A DNA stretch of 64,000 nt, from contig NZ_JPLZ01000006.1 of the NCBI RefSeq assembly GCF_000735135.1, positions 372,001-436,000 on the forward strand. The letters are read 5' to 3'. Below are positions 55,290 to 63,802 of the stretch, one piece after another (within the stretch, counting starts at the first letter, position 1; every line of letters begins with the position of its first letter). The translations under genes and the position numbers were made by a program. Origin of the DNA: Chryseobacterium sp. FH1. Its GTDB lineage: Bacteria > Bacteroidota > Bacteroidia > Flavobacteriales > Weeksellaceae. The notes beneath the pieces were generated by a model. That model ran no database searches. It had not been told where the DNA came from and saw only the letters and a list, made by a program, of their open reading frames with translations.

Positions 55290-55802
55290 ATGAGAAAAAT
55301 AATTTGTGTCTTATCTTTTGCAGCCATTGCATCTTGTGCTAAGCAAAATCCGGTGCAGAACCCAGGTGAGCAATTCATGTCTGAAAGTGAAATGGAAGTT
55401 TCCAAAAACAGAACAAAAGATCTGAACAATCTTGAGAGAACGCAAATTCAGGATTGGATCAAATCTCAAGATGTAAAATATTATCCCATGGGAATGAACT
55501 ATTGGGTGAATATTGAAAATCTGGAACAAAAGCCTCGCAAAAACAATGGTGAGAAAGTATCGTATCAATACGTCATCTACGATTTTGATAGATCCAAATT
55601 GTACGACACTTCTATCGGAAACACGGATGTTGTTTTTGGAAGATTCCAAGAGATGGATGCTGTGGAAGACGTCATCCGATATTTGAACAAAGGAGAGGAA
55701 GCGGAAATCCTTGTTCCTTCGGTTTTAGCTTACGGGACTTATGGTGATGGCAAAAAGATCACAAATGATATGCCTCTTATCATCAAAGTAAAAGTATTAT
55801 AA
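55290..55802 (+). CDS. gldI: GldI-type FKBP peptidyl-prolyl isomerase lipoprotein
   Basis: 170 aa from ATG 55290, which gives a lipoprotein signal with IASCAKQN (Cys at about 16); a frame opening at 55236 is longer but buries it. The FKBP-like domain (about 85-170) includes DVVFGRFQEMDAVEDVIRYLNKGEEAEI and LVPSVLAYGTYGDGKK with the family's AYG loop. GldI is required for gliding/T9SS-related motility in flavobacteria and helps fold exported proteins. The next gene, a dual PPIase, begins 19 bp downstream. A TAATTTTG element precedes it at 55231-55238. Confidence 0.9.
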   Translation: MRKIICVLSFAAIASCAKQNPVQNPGEQFMSESEMEVSKNRTKDLNNLERTQIQDWIKSQDVKYYPMGMNYWVNIENLEQKPRKNNGEKVSYQYVIYDFDRSKLYDTSIGNTDVVFGRFQEMDAVEDVIRYLNKGEEAEILVPSVLAYGTYGDGKKITNDMPLIIKVKVL

Positions 55803-55821
55803 CAAACGATTATCATAAACT

Positions 55822-56919
55822 ATGAAAAAAATTATAGCACTTTCTATAACATTATTAACATTATTAAATTGTAAAACATTGGAAATAGACAAAGAAGTTT
55901 ATAAAGGTCTGCCAGACGGACTTTATGGAAATTTTGTAACAAGCAAAGGTGAAATTTTGGTGAAATTCGAAGATGAGAAATCTCCGGTGACGGTTGCCAA
56001 TTTTGTAGGCCTTGCACAAGGAAAAATCGAGAACAAATCTAAGAAAAAAGGGGAGCCTTTCTACGATGGAACCATCTTCCACAGAGTGATCAAGGATTTC
56101 ATGATCCAAGGTGGAGATCCACAAGGAACAGGAATGGGAGATCCAGGATACAAATTCGGTGACGAGAAAAATGACCTTCAACACACTGGAAAGGGAATCT
56201 TATCGATGGCGAATTCTGGGCCTAATACCAACGGTTCTCAGTTCTTCATTACAGAAATTGCAACGCCTTGGCTGGACGGAAGACACACGATCTTCGGGAA
56301 AGTTGTTGGTGGTGAAGCTGTGATCGATTCTATTGCAAATGTCGAAAAAGGACCTCAAGACAAACCAAAAACTGATATTGTTTTGACAAAACTTGCTGTT
56401 TTCAGCAAAGGTGATAAGTACAAACATTACGACGCTGCGAAAATCTTCGAAGAAGGTAAAGCTAAAATCGAAGAAAAAAACAAAGCATATTTAGCTAAAG
56501 CTGAAGAAGAAAAAGCTAAAAAACTAAAAGAATTTGTTGAAAGTCAAGAGAAATTGGTCAATGATATGAAAGCAGGAATGCAATCTACAGAATCCGGTTT
56601 GTACTACAAAATCACTAAACAAACTTCAGGAGTAAATCCTACACCAGGACAAACTGTTGCTGTACATTACGCAGGAAAATTGATCAATGGTGAGGAGTTC
56701 GACAATTCTTTCAAGAGAAATGCACCGATTGATATTCCAATCGGCGTTGGACAAGTGATCAAAGGTTGGGACGAAGGAATCCTTCTTTTGAAAGAAGGTG
56801 AAACTGCAACTTTGTTGATTCCACCAGCTTTAGGCTACGGAGAAAGAGGAGCAGGAGGCGTGATTCCGCCAAACTCCTGGTTGGTTTTTGATGTTGAATT
56901 GGTAAGCATCCAAAAATAA
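55822..56919 (+). CDS. dual-family PPIase: cyclophilin-FKBP fusion lipoprotein
   Basis: 365 aa. Lipoprotein-like N-terminus (LLTLLNCKT, Cys at about 17). Cyclophilin domain at about 35-195: FHRVIKDFMIQGGDPQGTG, GPNTNGSQFFITEIATPWLDG and HTIFGKVVGGE. A Lys/Glu/Ala-rich coiled-coil linker (about 205-245) leads to a C-terminal FKBP domain (about 265-365), with VAVHYAGKLINGEEFD and GYGERGAGGVIPPNSWLVFDVELV (shown as two parts). Both active sites look complete. It sits 19 bp after gldI, so the two are likely one envelope-folding operon. Confidence 0.93.
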   Translation: MKKIIALSITLLTLLNCKTLEIDKEVYKGLPDGLYGNFVTSKGEILVKFEDEKSPVTVANFVGLAQGKIENKSKKKGEPFYDGTIFHRVIKDFMIQGGDPQGTGMGDPGYKFGDEKNDLQHTGKGILSMANSGPNTNGSQFFITEIATPWLDGRHTIFGKVVGGEAVIDSIANVEKGPQDKPKTDIVLTKLAVFSKGDKYKHYDAAKIFEEGKAKIEEKNKAYLAKAEEEKAKKLKEFVESQEKLVNDMKAGMQSTESGLYYKITKQTSGVNPTPGQTVAVHYAGKLINGEEFDNSFKRNAPIDIPIGVGQVIKGWDEGILLLKEGETATLLIPPALGYGERGAGGVIPPNSWLVFDVELVSIQK

Positions 56920-56940
56920 TCTGAAAGGATTTTCAATCAT

Positions 56941-56978
56941 AAAAAAAGGAGTGAAATTAATTTTTCACTCCTTTTTTG
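56941..56978. terminator. bidirectional terminator
   Basis: AAAAAAGGAGTGAAA then TTAATT and TTTCACTCCTTTTTT; serves the PPIase fusion and the convergent 56996-57235 gene. Confidence 0.88.
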
Positions 56979-56995
56979 TTGGAAACAATTTTGCT

Positions 56996-57235
56996 TTAGC
57001 TTGCCTTTTTTGCGTGACAACATTTGCTTTGAAACTCGGTTTTGAATTTGTTTTTCAAACCATCGTACTCGTCATCCGTCAGCGTTCGGATTCTGTCTGC
57101 GAACCCAAAAGGCGTTCTTTCCTTCACATCGTATTCGTCAAAAATACCTTTTACGAATGCTTTTCTTCTTTGTGCTTTTCTTGCGATGATTGCGATTACA
57201 GCTAATCCTGCGATTGCCAAAATTCCTTTTTTCAT
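56996..57235 (-). CDS. small membrane-anchored hypothetical protein
   Basis: 79 aa: an N-terminal hydrophobic helix (LAIAGLAVIAIIA, about 5-17) with a basic flank (RKAQRRKAFVK), then a conserved-looking soluble part with TPFGFADRIRTLTDDEYDGLK and a C-terminal CC motif (KCCHAKKAS). The family is not recognised. It converges on the terminator at 56941-56978. Confidence 0.72.
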   Translation of the reverse strand: MKKGILAIAGLAVIAIIARKAQRRKAFVKGIFDEYDVKERTPFGFADRIRTLTDDEYDGLKNKFKTEFQSKCCHAKKAS

Positions 57236-57391
57236 TATTTTAAAATTTTACGTTTTACATTTAGGAAGACGCAAAGTGGTTTGGTTTACTTTAAAATATT
57301 TTATAGCCTTGATGACAGATTCTATTAAGATAATCAGAATTAGGCTTTCTATTTCTTGTTTTTCAACCTCTGAATTTGTTAAATTTGTTCT

Positions 57392-58036
57392 GTGAAGGAT
57401 TATTATTACTTTCTCGGGATTCCTCAAAATGCTTCTGCAGAAGACATCAAAAAAGCTTATCGAAAACTTTCTCTTAAATATCATCCAGACAAGAACGAGA
57501 ATGATGATTTTTTTTCCGACCGTTTCAAAGAAGTGAAAGAAGCTTACGAAACGCTGACAACGCCTGAAAGGAAAAGAATCTACGACCAGAATCTCAGCAG
57601 TCAACAGAGAAATGTGAAAAGCATTTTGCCTCCGAAAATCAAAAACTTTTCTGCGAGTAAAATCCGTGCTAGAAAGGATGAAGAAATCACCATCTACTGG
57701 AATACTTACGATGCGGATCTCGTGAAGATTGTTCCATTTGGATTAGAAAAACCGAATGGCGAACGGACAATTAGAATTAAGGAATTTGATTCTCACGGTA
57801 AGTTTCAGATTTTGCTTCATGCCACAAATACCATTCTGCATAAAACCATTGTTCAGGGAATTACCATTACAGAATTAGCTGAAAGCGAGATTGAATCTGA
57901 GGACAAGGAATCATTGAATAATTACGCTGAAACTTCTAAAAACGATCAAAAAAAAGAAACCAAATCTAAAAGATTGGTTTCCTTAATTATATTTTTAGCA
58001 TTAGCTCTGATGATCATCTGGCTGATGTTTAACTGA
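57392..58036 (+). CDS. DnaJ-domain protein with a C-terminal membrane anchor
   Basis: 214 aa from a GTG start at 57392; no ATG fits before the J domain. The J domain (about 2-68) has [20 protein letters not shown] and the invariant HPD motif in LKYHPDKNE. The middle of the protein (about 75-165) is a beta-rich segment, and the C-terminus is a hydrophobic helix ([18 protein letters not shown]). It would recruit Hsp70 (DnaK) to the membrane from the cytoplasmic side. Its last codons overlap the convergent 58029-58181 gene by 8 bp. Confidence 0.9.
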   Translation: MKDYYYFLGIPQNASAEDIKKAYRKLSLKYHPDKNENDDFFSDRFKEVKEAYETLTTPERKRIYDQNLSSQQRNVKSILPPKIKNFSASKIRARKDEEITIYWNTYDADLVKIVPFGLEKPNGERTIRIKEFDSHGKFQILLHATNTILHKTIVQGITITELAESEIESEDKESLNNYAETSKNDQKKETKSKRLVSLIIFLALALMIIWLMFN

Positions 58037-58181
58037 TTTTTTCGCGACCAGGGCATTTTTTGCAACGTTTCCCTTTCTTGAATTTTTTACAACAATTTTT
58101 CTTCCCGCAATACATTTCTTCTGTATTTCCAAATGCTGGTGCTAGAGGTGCAATTCTAAATGCGATAACTGGCTGATTCAT
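58029..58181 (-). CDS. 50-aa cysteine-rich protein
   Basis: A short gene with ATG at 58181 and TAA at 58029-58031. The C-terminal half has [18 protein letters not shown] and KKCPG: six Cys in a Lys-rich setting, a layout like small zinc-ribbon or metal-binding proteins. The first half ([17 protein letters not shown]) is not polar enough to be random. It overlaps the DnaJ gene's end by 8 bp. Coding status is inferred from the dense Cys pattern and an intact frame. Confidence 0.66.
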   Translation of the reverse strand: MNQPVIAFRIAPLAPAFGNTEEMYCGKKNCCKKFKKGKRCKKCPGREKIS

Positions 58182-58262
58182 ATTGCAAATATAAATTAAT
58201 TTAGAATAATTACAAATAGAAAGTCAAATATTTTATAAATGTACCAATCATCGGAAGTGATA

Positions 58263-58285
58263 TGTCAGTCTGAGGCTCTCGAAGA
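58263..58285 (+). repeat. dispersed repeat TGTCA-TCTGAGG-TCTCGAAGA, copy 5
   Basis: Identical to copy 4 at 28826-28848. It ends exactly where the SGNH hydrolase gene's 3' end begins. Confidence 0.8.
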
Positions 58286-58948
58286 TTATTTTAAATACGG
58301 CGCCATCACTTTTGTCCAAAGTTGGTAGCCTTCTGGTTTCATATGAAGCATGTCATCAACGAAAATGTCTGTTCTAACATTGCCGTTTGCATCATTCATC
58401 ACTTCTGTGATATTAATATATTCTGCTCGTTTTTGAGTTTTTAGATAATCTTCGATCATTTGATTAACATCTTTTACAATTGGCCAAAATTCTTTTCGAC
58501 TTGGCGAATATTTGATTGAAACATAAGCAACAGGAACTTTAGGATATTTTGCTCTAATTTTCCCAAAAAAGGCTTTGAATCTCTCGAAAACTTCTGTTGC
58601 AGTTGGATTGTCCATTGCAACGTCGTTTTCACCACAATAGATCAGGATTTGTCTCGGCTTGTAAGGATTCAAAAGATCATCAGCGTAATAATTGAGATCC
58701 ACCAATCTTGATCCTCCAAATGCTCTATTCACGATTTTCTTGTTGGGGAAATAATCATTAACATCTTTCCAATAGGTAAATGATGAACTGCCTACCAAAA
58801 GGATTGGTTTCTTTGGAATTTTGTTTTCATGATCTATTTTCTTGAATTCCTGAACTTCTTTCCAGAAAGGTTTTTCTTGACCAAAGAATAGGAGAGAGTT
58901 GAAGATAAATGCTAAGAATAAAAATTTGAATAATTGATTAGGTCTCAT
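58286..58948 (-). CDS. secreted SGNH/GDSL-type hydrolase
   Basis: 220 aa from ATG 58948, giving a signal peptide FKFLFLAFIFNSLLFFG; the longer frame from 59011 is not needed. Catalytic blocks: block I reads LLVGSSSFTYW with the nucleophile Ser (in the GxS position), block II has GGSRLVD with Gly, block III YCGENDVAMDN with Asn, and block V DMLHMKPEGYQ with Asp-x-x-His. A carbohydrate esterase or lipase-type role in the envelope is likely. It lies between repeat copy 5 and the terminator of the endonuclease gene. Confidence 0.88.
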   Translation of the reverse strand: MRPNQLFKFLFLAFIFNSLLFFGQEKPFWKEVQEFKKIDHENKIPKKPILLVGSSSFTYWKDVNDYFPNKKIVNRAFGGSRLVDLNYYADDLLNPYKPRQILIYCGENDVAMDNPTATEVFERFKAFFGKIRAKYPKVPVAYVSIKYSPSRKEFWPIVKDVNQMIEDYLKTQKRAEYINITEVMNDANGNVRTDIFVDDMLHMKPEGYQLWTKVMAPYLK

Positions 58949-58978
58949 TATATAAAGATTTTTGAAGCTTGAAGGTAC

Positions 58979-59007
58979 AAAAAAACAGTTGCCAAAAGCA
59001 ACTGTTT
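58979..59007 (-). terminator. terminator of the first endonuclease I gene
   Basis: AAACAGTTGC, loop CAAAA, GCAACTGTTT; T run on the minus strand side. Confidence 0.88.
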
Positions 59008-59035
59008 CCAAGGTTTTATAATTTTGTTAAGAGAA

Positions 59036-60118
59036 TTAGTCTACGATAAATTTCGTATTCAATTCTCCGGTTTTCAAGATGTAAACACCTTTTGGCAAAT
59101 TCTTCAAAACGATTGTATTTCCGTTTTGGAAAGGATTTTCAATCGTTTGTACGTTTTGTCCAACGGTATTGTAGATGAATGCTTTTTTGAATTGTTTCAA
59201 ATCCTTATCTCCCGTTACTGTAATCGTATTTCCTTTCACAGGGTTCGGCGCAACAGTTAGATTCTTGGAGAAAGAAGCATCATCCACAGCCATTACAGTT
59301 CCCCAGATCTCAGCGATATATTCTGGATGATCGATGTATGGATTTCTGTTTCTTTGGTAATTGTAAACGGCATTATTTCTATCAATTTCCTTTTGAGAAA
59401 CTGGATCTTGCTGGTGCCATCTCAATAGCATATTCAAGAAAGGTTCAGCAAAAACTTTTGTTTTAGTGCCATCATACATTGCATAAGTAAAACCTTGAAT
59501 TTGATTTTCGTAACGCGTTGCAAAGTAGAGGTAGATTCTCGCAATGTCACCTTTGAACTCATTGATTGGTTCGAAAACTGTTCCTCCGTATCCGTTTAGT
59601 TTGCTTGATCCAAGTTTGGAACCATTTAAAGATGTCCAAGTTGCAGTTCCAACTTCGCCATACGGAAAATTTCCTCTTTTATTATTCACATCATAATCCG
59701 TCGCAAGGAGATGGTGATAATCGTTGTGCATTGGAGTTGTTTCTTCATTTCCACTAGCCGGTTTGAATGTAGATTTAGGAATCGTGTGTTCTCTGTTGTA
59801 GCAGGTTCCTTCTGGACCATTAGCAGAACCACATTGATTTACAACGATAGTGTAATTGTAAGGATCTGCTCCTGTTGGGTTTTCAGAATAGATGTCAAGT
59901 ACAGTATTGTCATTTTCGTAATATTTGTCTCTGTCAGCAGTCGCAAAAACCGTCCAGTTATAGCCTCTGTTTTGATGGCCGTTCGTAACAATCTCAGAAA
60001 GTTTACTTTTTAAGGTAAATCCGGTAAGACCATTAGCCTGTGAGTAATATCCTGTTGGGATTTGGGCATTCATAAAACCCGAAAACCCGACCAATAATAA
60101 AAGTATAGATTTTTTCAT
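59036..60118 (-). CDS. secreted endonuclease I family nuclease with T9SS sorting domain, copy 1
   Basis: 360 aa. Signal peptide SILLLLVGFSGFMNA. The endonuclease I (EndA-type) domain at about 25-260 has CYNREHTIPKS with the catalytic His, HNDYHHLLATDYDVNNKRGN and NEFKGDIARIYLYFATRY. A C-terminal T9SS type A sorting domain (about 285-360) starts NLTVAPNPVKGNTITV and ends KGVYILKTGELNTKFIVD. It is exported through the type IX pathway and would degrade extracellular DNA. It is a paralogue of the copy at 60310-61386 with the same domain order. Confidence 0.93.
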   Translation of the reverse strand: MKKSILLLLVGFSGFMNAQIPTGYYSQANGLTGFTLKSKLSEIVTNGHQNRGYNWTVFATADRDKYYENDNTVLDIYSENPTGADPYNYTIVVNQCGSANGPEGTCYNREHTIPKSTFKPASGNEETTPMHNDYHHLLATDYDVNNKRGNFPYGEVGTATWTSLNGSKLGSSKLNGYGGTVFEPINEFKGDIARIYLYFATRYENQIQGFTYAMYDGTKTKVFAEPFLNMLLRWHQQDPVSQKEIDRNNAVYNYQRNRNPYIDHPEYIAEIWGTVMAVDDASFSKNLTVAPNPVKGNTITVTGDKDLKQFKKAFIYNTVGQNVQTIENPFQNGNTIVLKNLPKGVYILKTGELNTKFIVD

Positions 60119-60259
60119 TTCAAAAATAATTAGGACTGCAAAGGTAAAAAATATATTCAGAAGCGGGGAATGAGTTCTTAACAGTTAAGTATAAATTAAT
60201 CTGTCAACTTGTGATTTTCTACTATAAATTGAATTACAATGTTCTTTTACTTCTAAACA

Positions 60260-60289
60260 AAAAAAGACAGAAAATAATTCCTGTCTTTT
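60260..60289 (-). terminator. terminator of the second endonuclease I gene
   Basis: AAAAGACAG, loop about AAAATAATTC, CTGTCTTTT; T-rich end on the minus strand. Confidence 0.85.
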
Positions 60290-60309
60290 GGTTATGCTAA
60301 TTTTATTAA

Positions 60310-61386
60310 TTAATCGATAATAAACTTAGTATTTAATTCTCCTGTTTTCAAGATGTAAACACCTTTTGGCAAATTATTAAGTTTTATGGTATTTCCATTT
60401 TGGAAAGGATTCTCAATGGTTTGAACATTTTGCCCAACCATATTGTAGATCATTGCTGTTTTGAATTGCTTCAAATCTTTATCTCCCGAAACAGAAATTA
60501 CATTTCCTTTTACAGGATTTGGTGCGATATTCAAGTTTTTAGAAAAGTTGGCATCGTCGACAGCTAGAGGAGAAGTTCCCCAGATTGTCGTTACCCATTC
60601 TGGGTGATCGATGTATGGATTTCTGTTTTTTTGATGTGCATATGCTGCATTGTTTCTGGTAATTTCTCTTTCAGAAACAGGGTCTTGTTGATGCCAAAGT
60701 AATAGAAGATTAAGTTCAAAAGTTTGTAAACCTTGATTTACGTTGCTTGTGTTTAGAATATTTCCGCTTGAAAAAGTAGAAAGTTGACTTTGATAACGGG
60801 TTACAAAATATAATAAACATCTTGCAATATCTCCTTTGAATTCGTTGATCGGTTCAAAACTAGTTCCGGAAAAACTTCCTACCGTATTATTTCCTACTTT
60901 AGATCCATTCTTAGAAGTCCAAGTTGGATTGGTTACTTTTCCGAATGGATAGTTGCTTCTCATCCCATTTACTTTACCATCTGTTGGTAAAATATGATGA
61001 ATATCTGAAACCATTGGAGGTTTTTCTCCAAAAAGACTTTGCGGAACGGTATGCTCTCGGTTATAACAATCTCCTTCAACTGAGTAATTTCCACATTTTT
61101 TAACACCATGTGTATATTTATAAGGATCTGGACCAGAAGGATTTTCCGAATAGATATCCAAAACAGAACCGTCATTTTCATACCATTTGTCAGTATCTGA
61201 ACTTGGATAGGCATCATACAATGCATCATAACTTTTTGTTTGATAGCCAGCTGTGATGATTTGAGACAGCTTAGTTTTCAAAGTGTAACCAGTAAGTCCG
61301 GCGGTGCCGTCATAATAACCTGCAGGAATCTGGGCATTGGCAAAACCAAACATTCCCGTCAATAAAATAAGGAAAGATTTTTTCAT
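60310..61386 (-). CDS. secreted endonuclease I family nuclease with T9SS sorting domain, copy 2
   Basis: 358 aa, closely similar to its neighbour at 59036-60118: signal SFLILLTGMFGFANA, catalytic CYNREHTVPQSLFGE, HHILPTDGKVNGMRSNYPFG and NEFKGDIARCLLYFVTRYQ, then the same C-terminal sorting domain (NLNIAPNPVKGNVISV ... KGVYILKTGELNTKFIID). A candidate promoter is seen just upstream on the minus strand. The C-terminal sorting domains are nearly identical while the nuclease cores differ more, which suggests the tails are conserved by selection or recombination. Confidence 0.93.
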   Translation of the reverse strand: MKKSFLILLTGMFGFANAQIPAGYYDGTAGLTGYTLKTKLSQIITAGYQTKSYDALYDAYPSSDTDKWYENDGSVLDIYSENPSGPDPYKYTHGVKKCGNYSVEGDCYNREHTVPQSLFGEKPPMVSDIHHILPTDGKVNGMRSNYPFGKVTNPTWTSKNGSKVGNNTVGSFSGTSFEPINEFKGDIARCLLYFVTRYQSQLSTFSSGNILNTSNVNQGLQTFELNLLLLWHQQDPVSEREITRNNAAYAHQKNRNPYIDHPEWVTTIWGTSPLAVDDANFSKNLNIAPNPVKGNVISVSGDKDLKQFKTAMIYNMVGQNVQTIENPFQNGNTIKLNNLPKGVYILKTGELNTKFIID

Positions 61387-61405
61387 TTGAAATTAATTAG
61401 GGCAG

Positions 61406-61433
61406 CTAAGGTAATAAAAAATTGAACACGCAA
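61406..61433 (-). promoter_or_regulatory. candidate promoter for endonuclease I copy 2
   Basis: Minus-strand TTG (plus CAA at 61431-61433), 17 bp, then TACCTTAG (61406-61413), one base off TAnnTTTG. The copy-1 gene has TACCTTTG at the same place (60139-60146). Confidence 0.5.
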
Positions 61434-61437
61434 ATTT

Positions 61438-62640
61438 TTATTTTTCAACCAGATAGCGCTTATTAATTTTCGAAAATAGAAAGGAAATTACAAGTCCGAA
61501 AAACAAAGCAACTGCCGAAACTATAAAGTAATTGAAGAGTTCTATTTTCACTGGGAAAGCAAGATTTTCGCTCGCTCGGAAAAACCCTGTTCTGATTTGT
61601 AAAAATGAGATCGCAGAACCAATCAAAAGTCCGCAAATGATACCAAAGAATACAATCAACAATCCTGTGAAGAAATACGTCAAACGAAGATCTGTCCTGT
61701 CAAATCCTAATGCGATCAATGCTTTTGCCTGCTCTTTTTTATCGAGCTGAAGAATTGTGATCGCACCGGCCAAGTTGAAAGTGGTAATGAAAATCACCAA
61801 TCCAAAGATCAAATAGATCATCAGTTTTTCGGTATTGATCATCTTCCAAAATGCGGCGTTCTCCTCAGACTTTGTATTGACAATGATTTTATCTCCAAAT
61901 TCTTTCGTTAATTCATCTTTTATCAATTCAGAATTGACAGATTTTTTCAATTTAATGACAATCTGATAACAATCCGATTTCGGCAATCCCAAAAGTTCCT
62001 GAGCCAGTTCTATTGGTGCAATAATGTAGTTATCCAATTGGTCATTTCCTGGGAAAATTCCGCTGACGAAAATATCTTTCTTATTAAAAATATCATTTTC
62101 CTGCTGGATGATTCCTTTTCCAGGTTTTGGCATCAAGATCGTTGCAAAATCCTGACTGGAGTTTACAGGAAGCGAAAGTCTGTTGTCCAGACCATTTTCC
62201 ATAATCACCTCGTTACTGAATTTGAAATCCGGATATTTCCCGTAGAAAATACTTTCATTAATTGGATTCACGTGGATGTAAGCAGAATCCACACCTCTCA
62301 AATAGGCAATTTCCCCATTGTCTTTGTAACCGAGATAGACTTTCTCCTCGATGACTTTGGAAAAACGTGCAACGTCAGAATTGTTTTTGAGTGCTTTTTC
62401 TATTTTGTCAATCTCAGAAAGTACTTTTCCTGTTTTGCTTTTTATCGTCAGATCCGCGTGCAGATTGGCGATCATATCTTTATTCAGTTCCTCCAAACCA
62501 GAAAAAACCGAAATGATAATGAACATCGCCGCCACAGCCGCCACCATTGCAAAAGCCGCGAGCCACGTGATAAAGGTCACCGCTGTGCTTCCTTTTTTAG
62601 AGATCAGGTATCGGGATGCTATGTAAAAAGCATTTTTCAA
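61438..62640 (-). CDS. FtsX-like ABC transporter permease (LolE/LolC type)
   Basis: 400 aa. One N-terminal membrane helix (about 22-45; VTFITWLAAFAMVAAVAAMF), a large periplasmic domain (about 50-265) and three C-terminal helices (about 270-395), the MacB/FtsX arrangement. The pattern matches the lipoprotein-releasing LolC/LolE proteins, which act with an ATPase (LolD) at the inner membrane. The ATPase is not in this window. It follows rbfA by 12 bp. Confidence 0.88.
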   Translation of the reverse strand: MKNAFYIASRYLISKKGSTAVTFITWLAAFAMVAAVAAMFIIISVFSGLEELNKDMIANLHADLTIKSKTGKVLSEIDKIEKALKNNSDVARFSKVIEEKVYLGYKDNGEIAYLRGVDSAYIHVNPINESIFYGKYPDFKFSNEVIMENGLDNRLSLPVNSSQDFATILMPKPGKGIIQQENDIFNKKDIFVSGIFPGNDQLDNYIIAPIELAQELLGLPKSDCYQIVIKLKKSVNSELIKDELTKEFGDKIIVNTKSEENAAFWKMINTEKLMIYLIFGLVIFITTFNLAGAITILQLDKKEQAKALIALGFDRTDLRLTYFFTGLLIVFFGIICGLLIGSAISFLQIRTGFFRASENLAFPVKIELFNYFIVSAVALFFGLVISFLFSKINKRYLVEK

Positions 62641-62652
62641 TCGTGTAGAAAA

Positions 62653-63012
62653 TTAAAGAATTGGGTTGTCGCCTTCGCCTTTCAGCTCTCTTTCGATGCG
62701 TTCTACATCGTCCAGACTAGTGTCAATGTAAAAAGCCAATTGCGGAATGATTCTCACCTGTTTGGCCATTTTTTGTCCGATGTAATTACGGTAAAAAGCA
62801 TTATTGGTATTGATTTCCTTCATAATTGGTTGTCTCAATTCTGCGGGAAAAATACTGAGATATATTTTTGCGATGCTAAGATCCGGCGTTATTTTCACGT
62901 CAGAAACCGAAACCAAAAAGTTCTGTTTGCTTTCTGACGCCTGTTTGCGGAAGATTTCCGCCATATCTTCCTGAATGATCTGTGCTACTTTTCGTTGTCT
63001 GTTACTTTCCAT
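62653..63012 (-). CDS. rbfA: ribosome-binding factor A
   Basis: 119 aa from ATG 63012 (MESNRQRKVAQIIQEDMAEI); a longer frame opens at 63057 with an uncharacteristic N-terminal extension. The KH-like fold shows LVSVSDVKITPDLSIAKIYLSI and RIIPQLAFYIDTSLDD near the C-terminus. RbfA assists 30S subunit maturation and cold adaptation. It is 12 bp upstream of the LolE-like gene on the same strand. Confidence 0.93.
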   Translation of the reverse strand: MESNRQRKVAQIIQEDMAEIFRKQASESKQNFLVSVSDVKITPDLSIAKIYLSIFPAELRQPIMKEINTNNAFYRNYIGQKMAKQVRIIPQLAFYIDTSLDDVERIERELKGEGDNPIL

Positions 63013-63115
63013 AAATGTTGCAAATTTAGTGTTTTTGTTTTGATTTTTGGGAAGCAATTTTTAGCTAGAGGCTAAGATGTCGATATTATAAAATGTTTAA
63101 CGAGCACTGTAAAAT

Positions 63116-63766
63116 TTAAGGTTGATTTTTCAATTTCAAATCCGTCAATTTACTTCTAACCTTTTTCATAAATTCATCACCTGGATCTGCTTTCCCTGTG
63201 AAATATTTCGGGTCAGATTCTTTCCAAAGTTTTGAATTACGGAAAACACCATATTCAGAATGTCCAATAACGTATTCAATCGGATATTTTTTGGTTAAGA
63301 ATCTTACCAGTTCTGCGTTGGCTTCCACTTGTTTGTCTGTCAAAGGTTGTGCTTTGCTCCCGATATTTTCGACGCCGATGGCGCAATAATTAAGGCCAAT
63401 CGTATGTCTGGCGAATAGTTCTGGATCAACCAATTGATATATTGTTCCGTCTCTGTCGATGATGTAATGGGAAGAAACATTGAGCGAACTCTGTTTTTTC
63501 AAAGTCGATCTTTGATTCTCAAGATGAAGATTGTTGAAATATTTGAAATTAGATTCCACCGTTCCGCCAGCTGTGTAATGCAAAACGATGATTTTCGGTG
63601 TGATCTTCGGGGTTTTCTGATCCAAACCGTGATGTTCCTTCATATATTCCAAACTCAACTTGATTTTTTCTTTAGAATAATCAATCGGTTTTTGAACAAT
63701 TTTGATGTTCTGAGCCTGAACCAAGAAACAAAAACTCAACATTAATATTTGAAAAAGTTTATTCAT
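63116..63766 (-). CDS. N-acetylmuramoyl-L-alanine amidase (Amidase_2)
   Basis: 216 aa with a signal peptide (LFQILMLSFCFLVQA). Zinc and catalytic residues of the amidase_2 fold: IVLHYTAGGT (His), SSHYIIDRDGTIYQLV, ARHTIGLNYCAIGVEN and VIGHSEYG with the late His, plus DPGDEFMKKV. Cleaves the amide between MurNAc and the stem peptide in the periplasm. It is separated by 103 bp from rbfA and by 36 bp from the DUF1287 gene at the edge. Confidence 0.93.
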   Translation of the reverse strand: MNKLFQILMLSFCFLVQAQNIKIVQKPIDYSKEKIKLSLEYMKEHHGLDQKTPKITPKIIVLHYTAGGTVESNFKYFNNLHLENQRSTLKKQSSLNVSSHYIIDRDGTIYQLVDPELFARHTIGLNYCAIGVENIGSKAQPLTDKQVEANAELVRFLTKKYPIEYVIGHSEYGVFRNSKLWKESDPKYFTGKADPGDEFMKKVRSKLTDLKLKNQP

Positions 63767-63802
63767 AAGTATTTTAAAATATCAATTATCACTCATCGAC
63801 TA

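Noticed and set aside
62038-62937. Long plus-strand open frame (299 aa) opposite the LolE-like and rbfA genes
   Set aside because: It is antisense to two well-supported genes, and its product is Phe/His-rich with no recognisable domain. The frame is open because of codon bias on the other strand.
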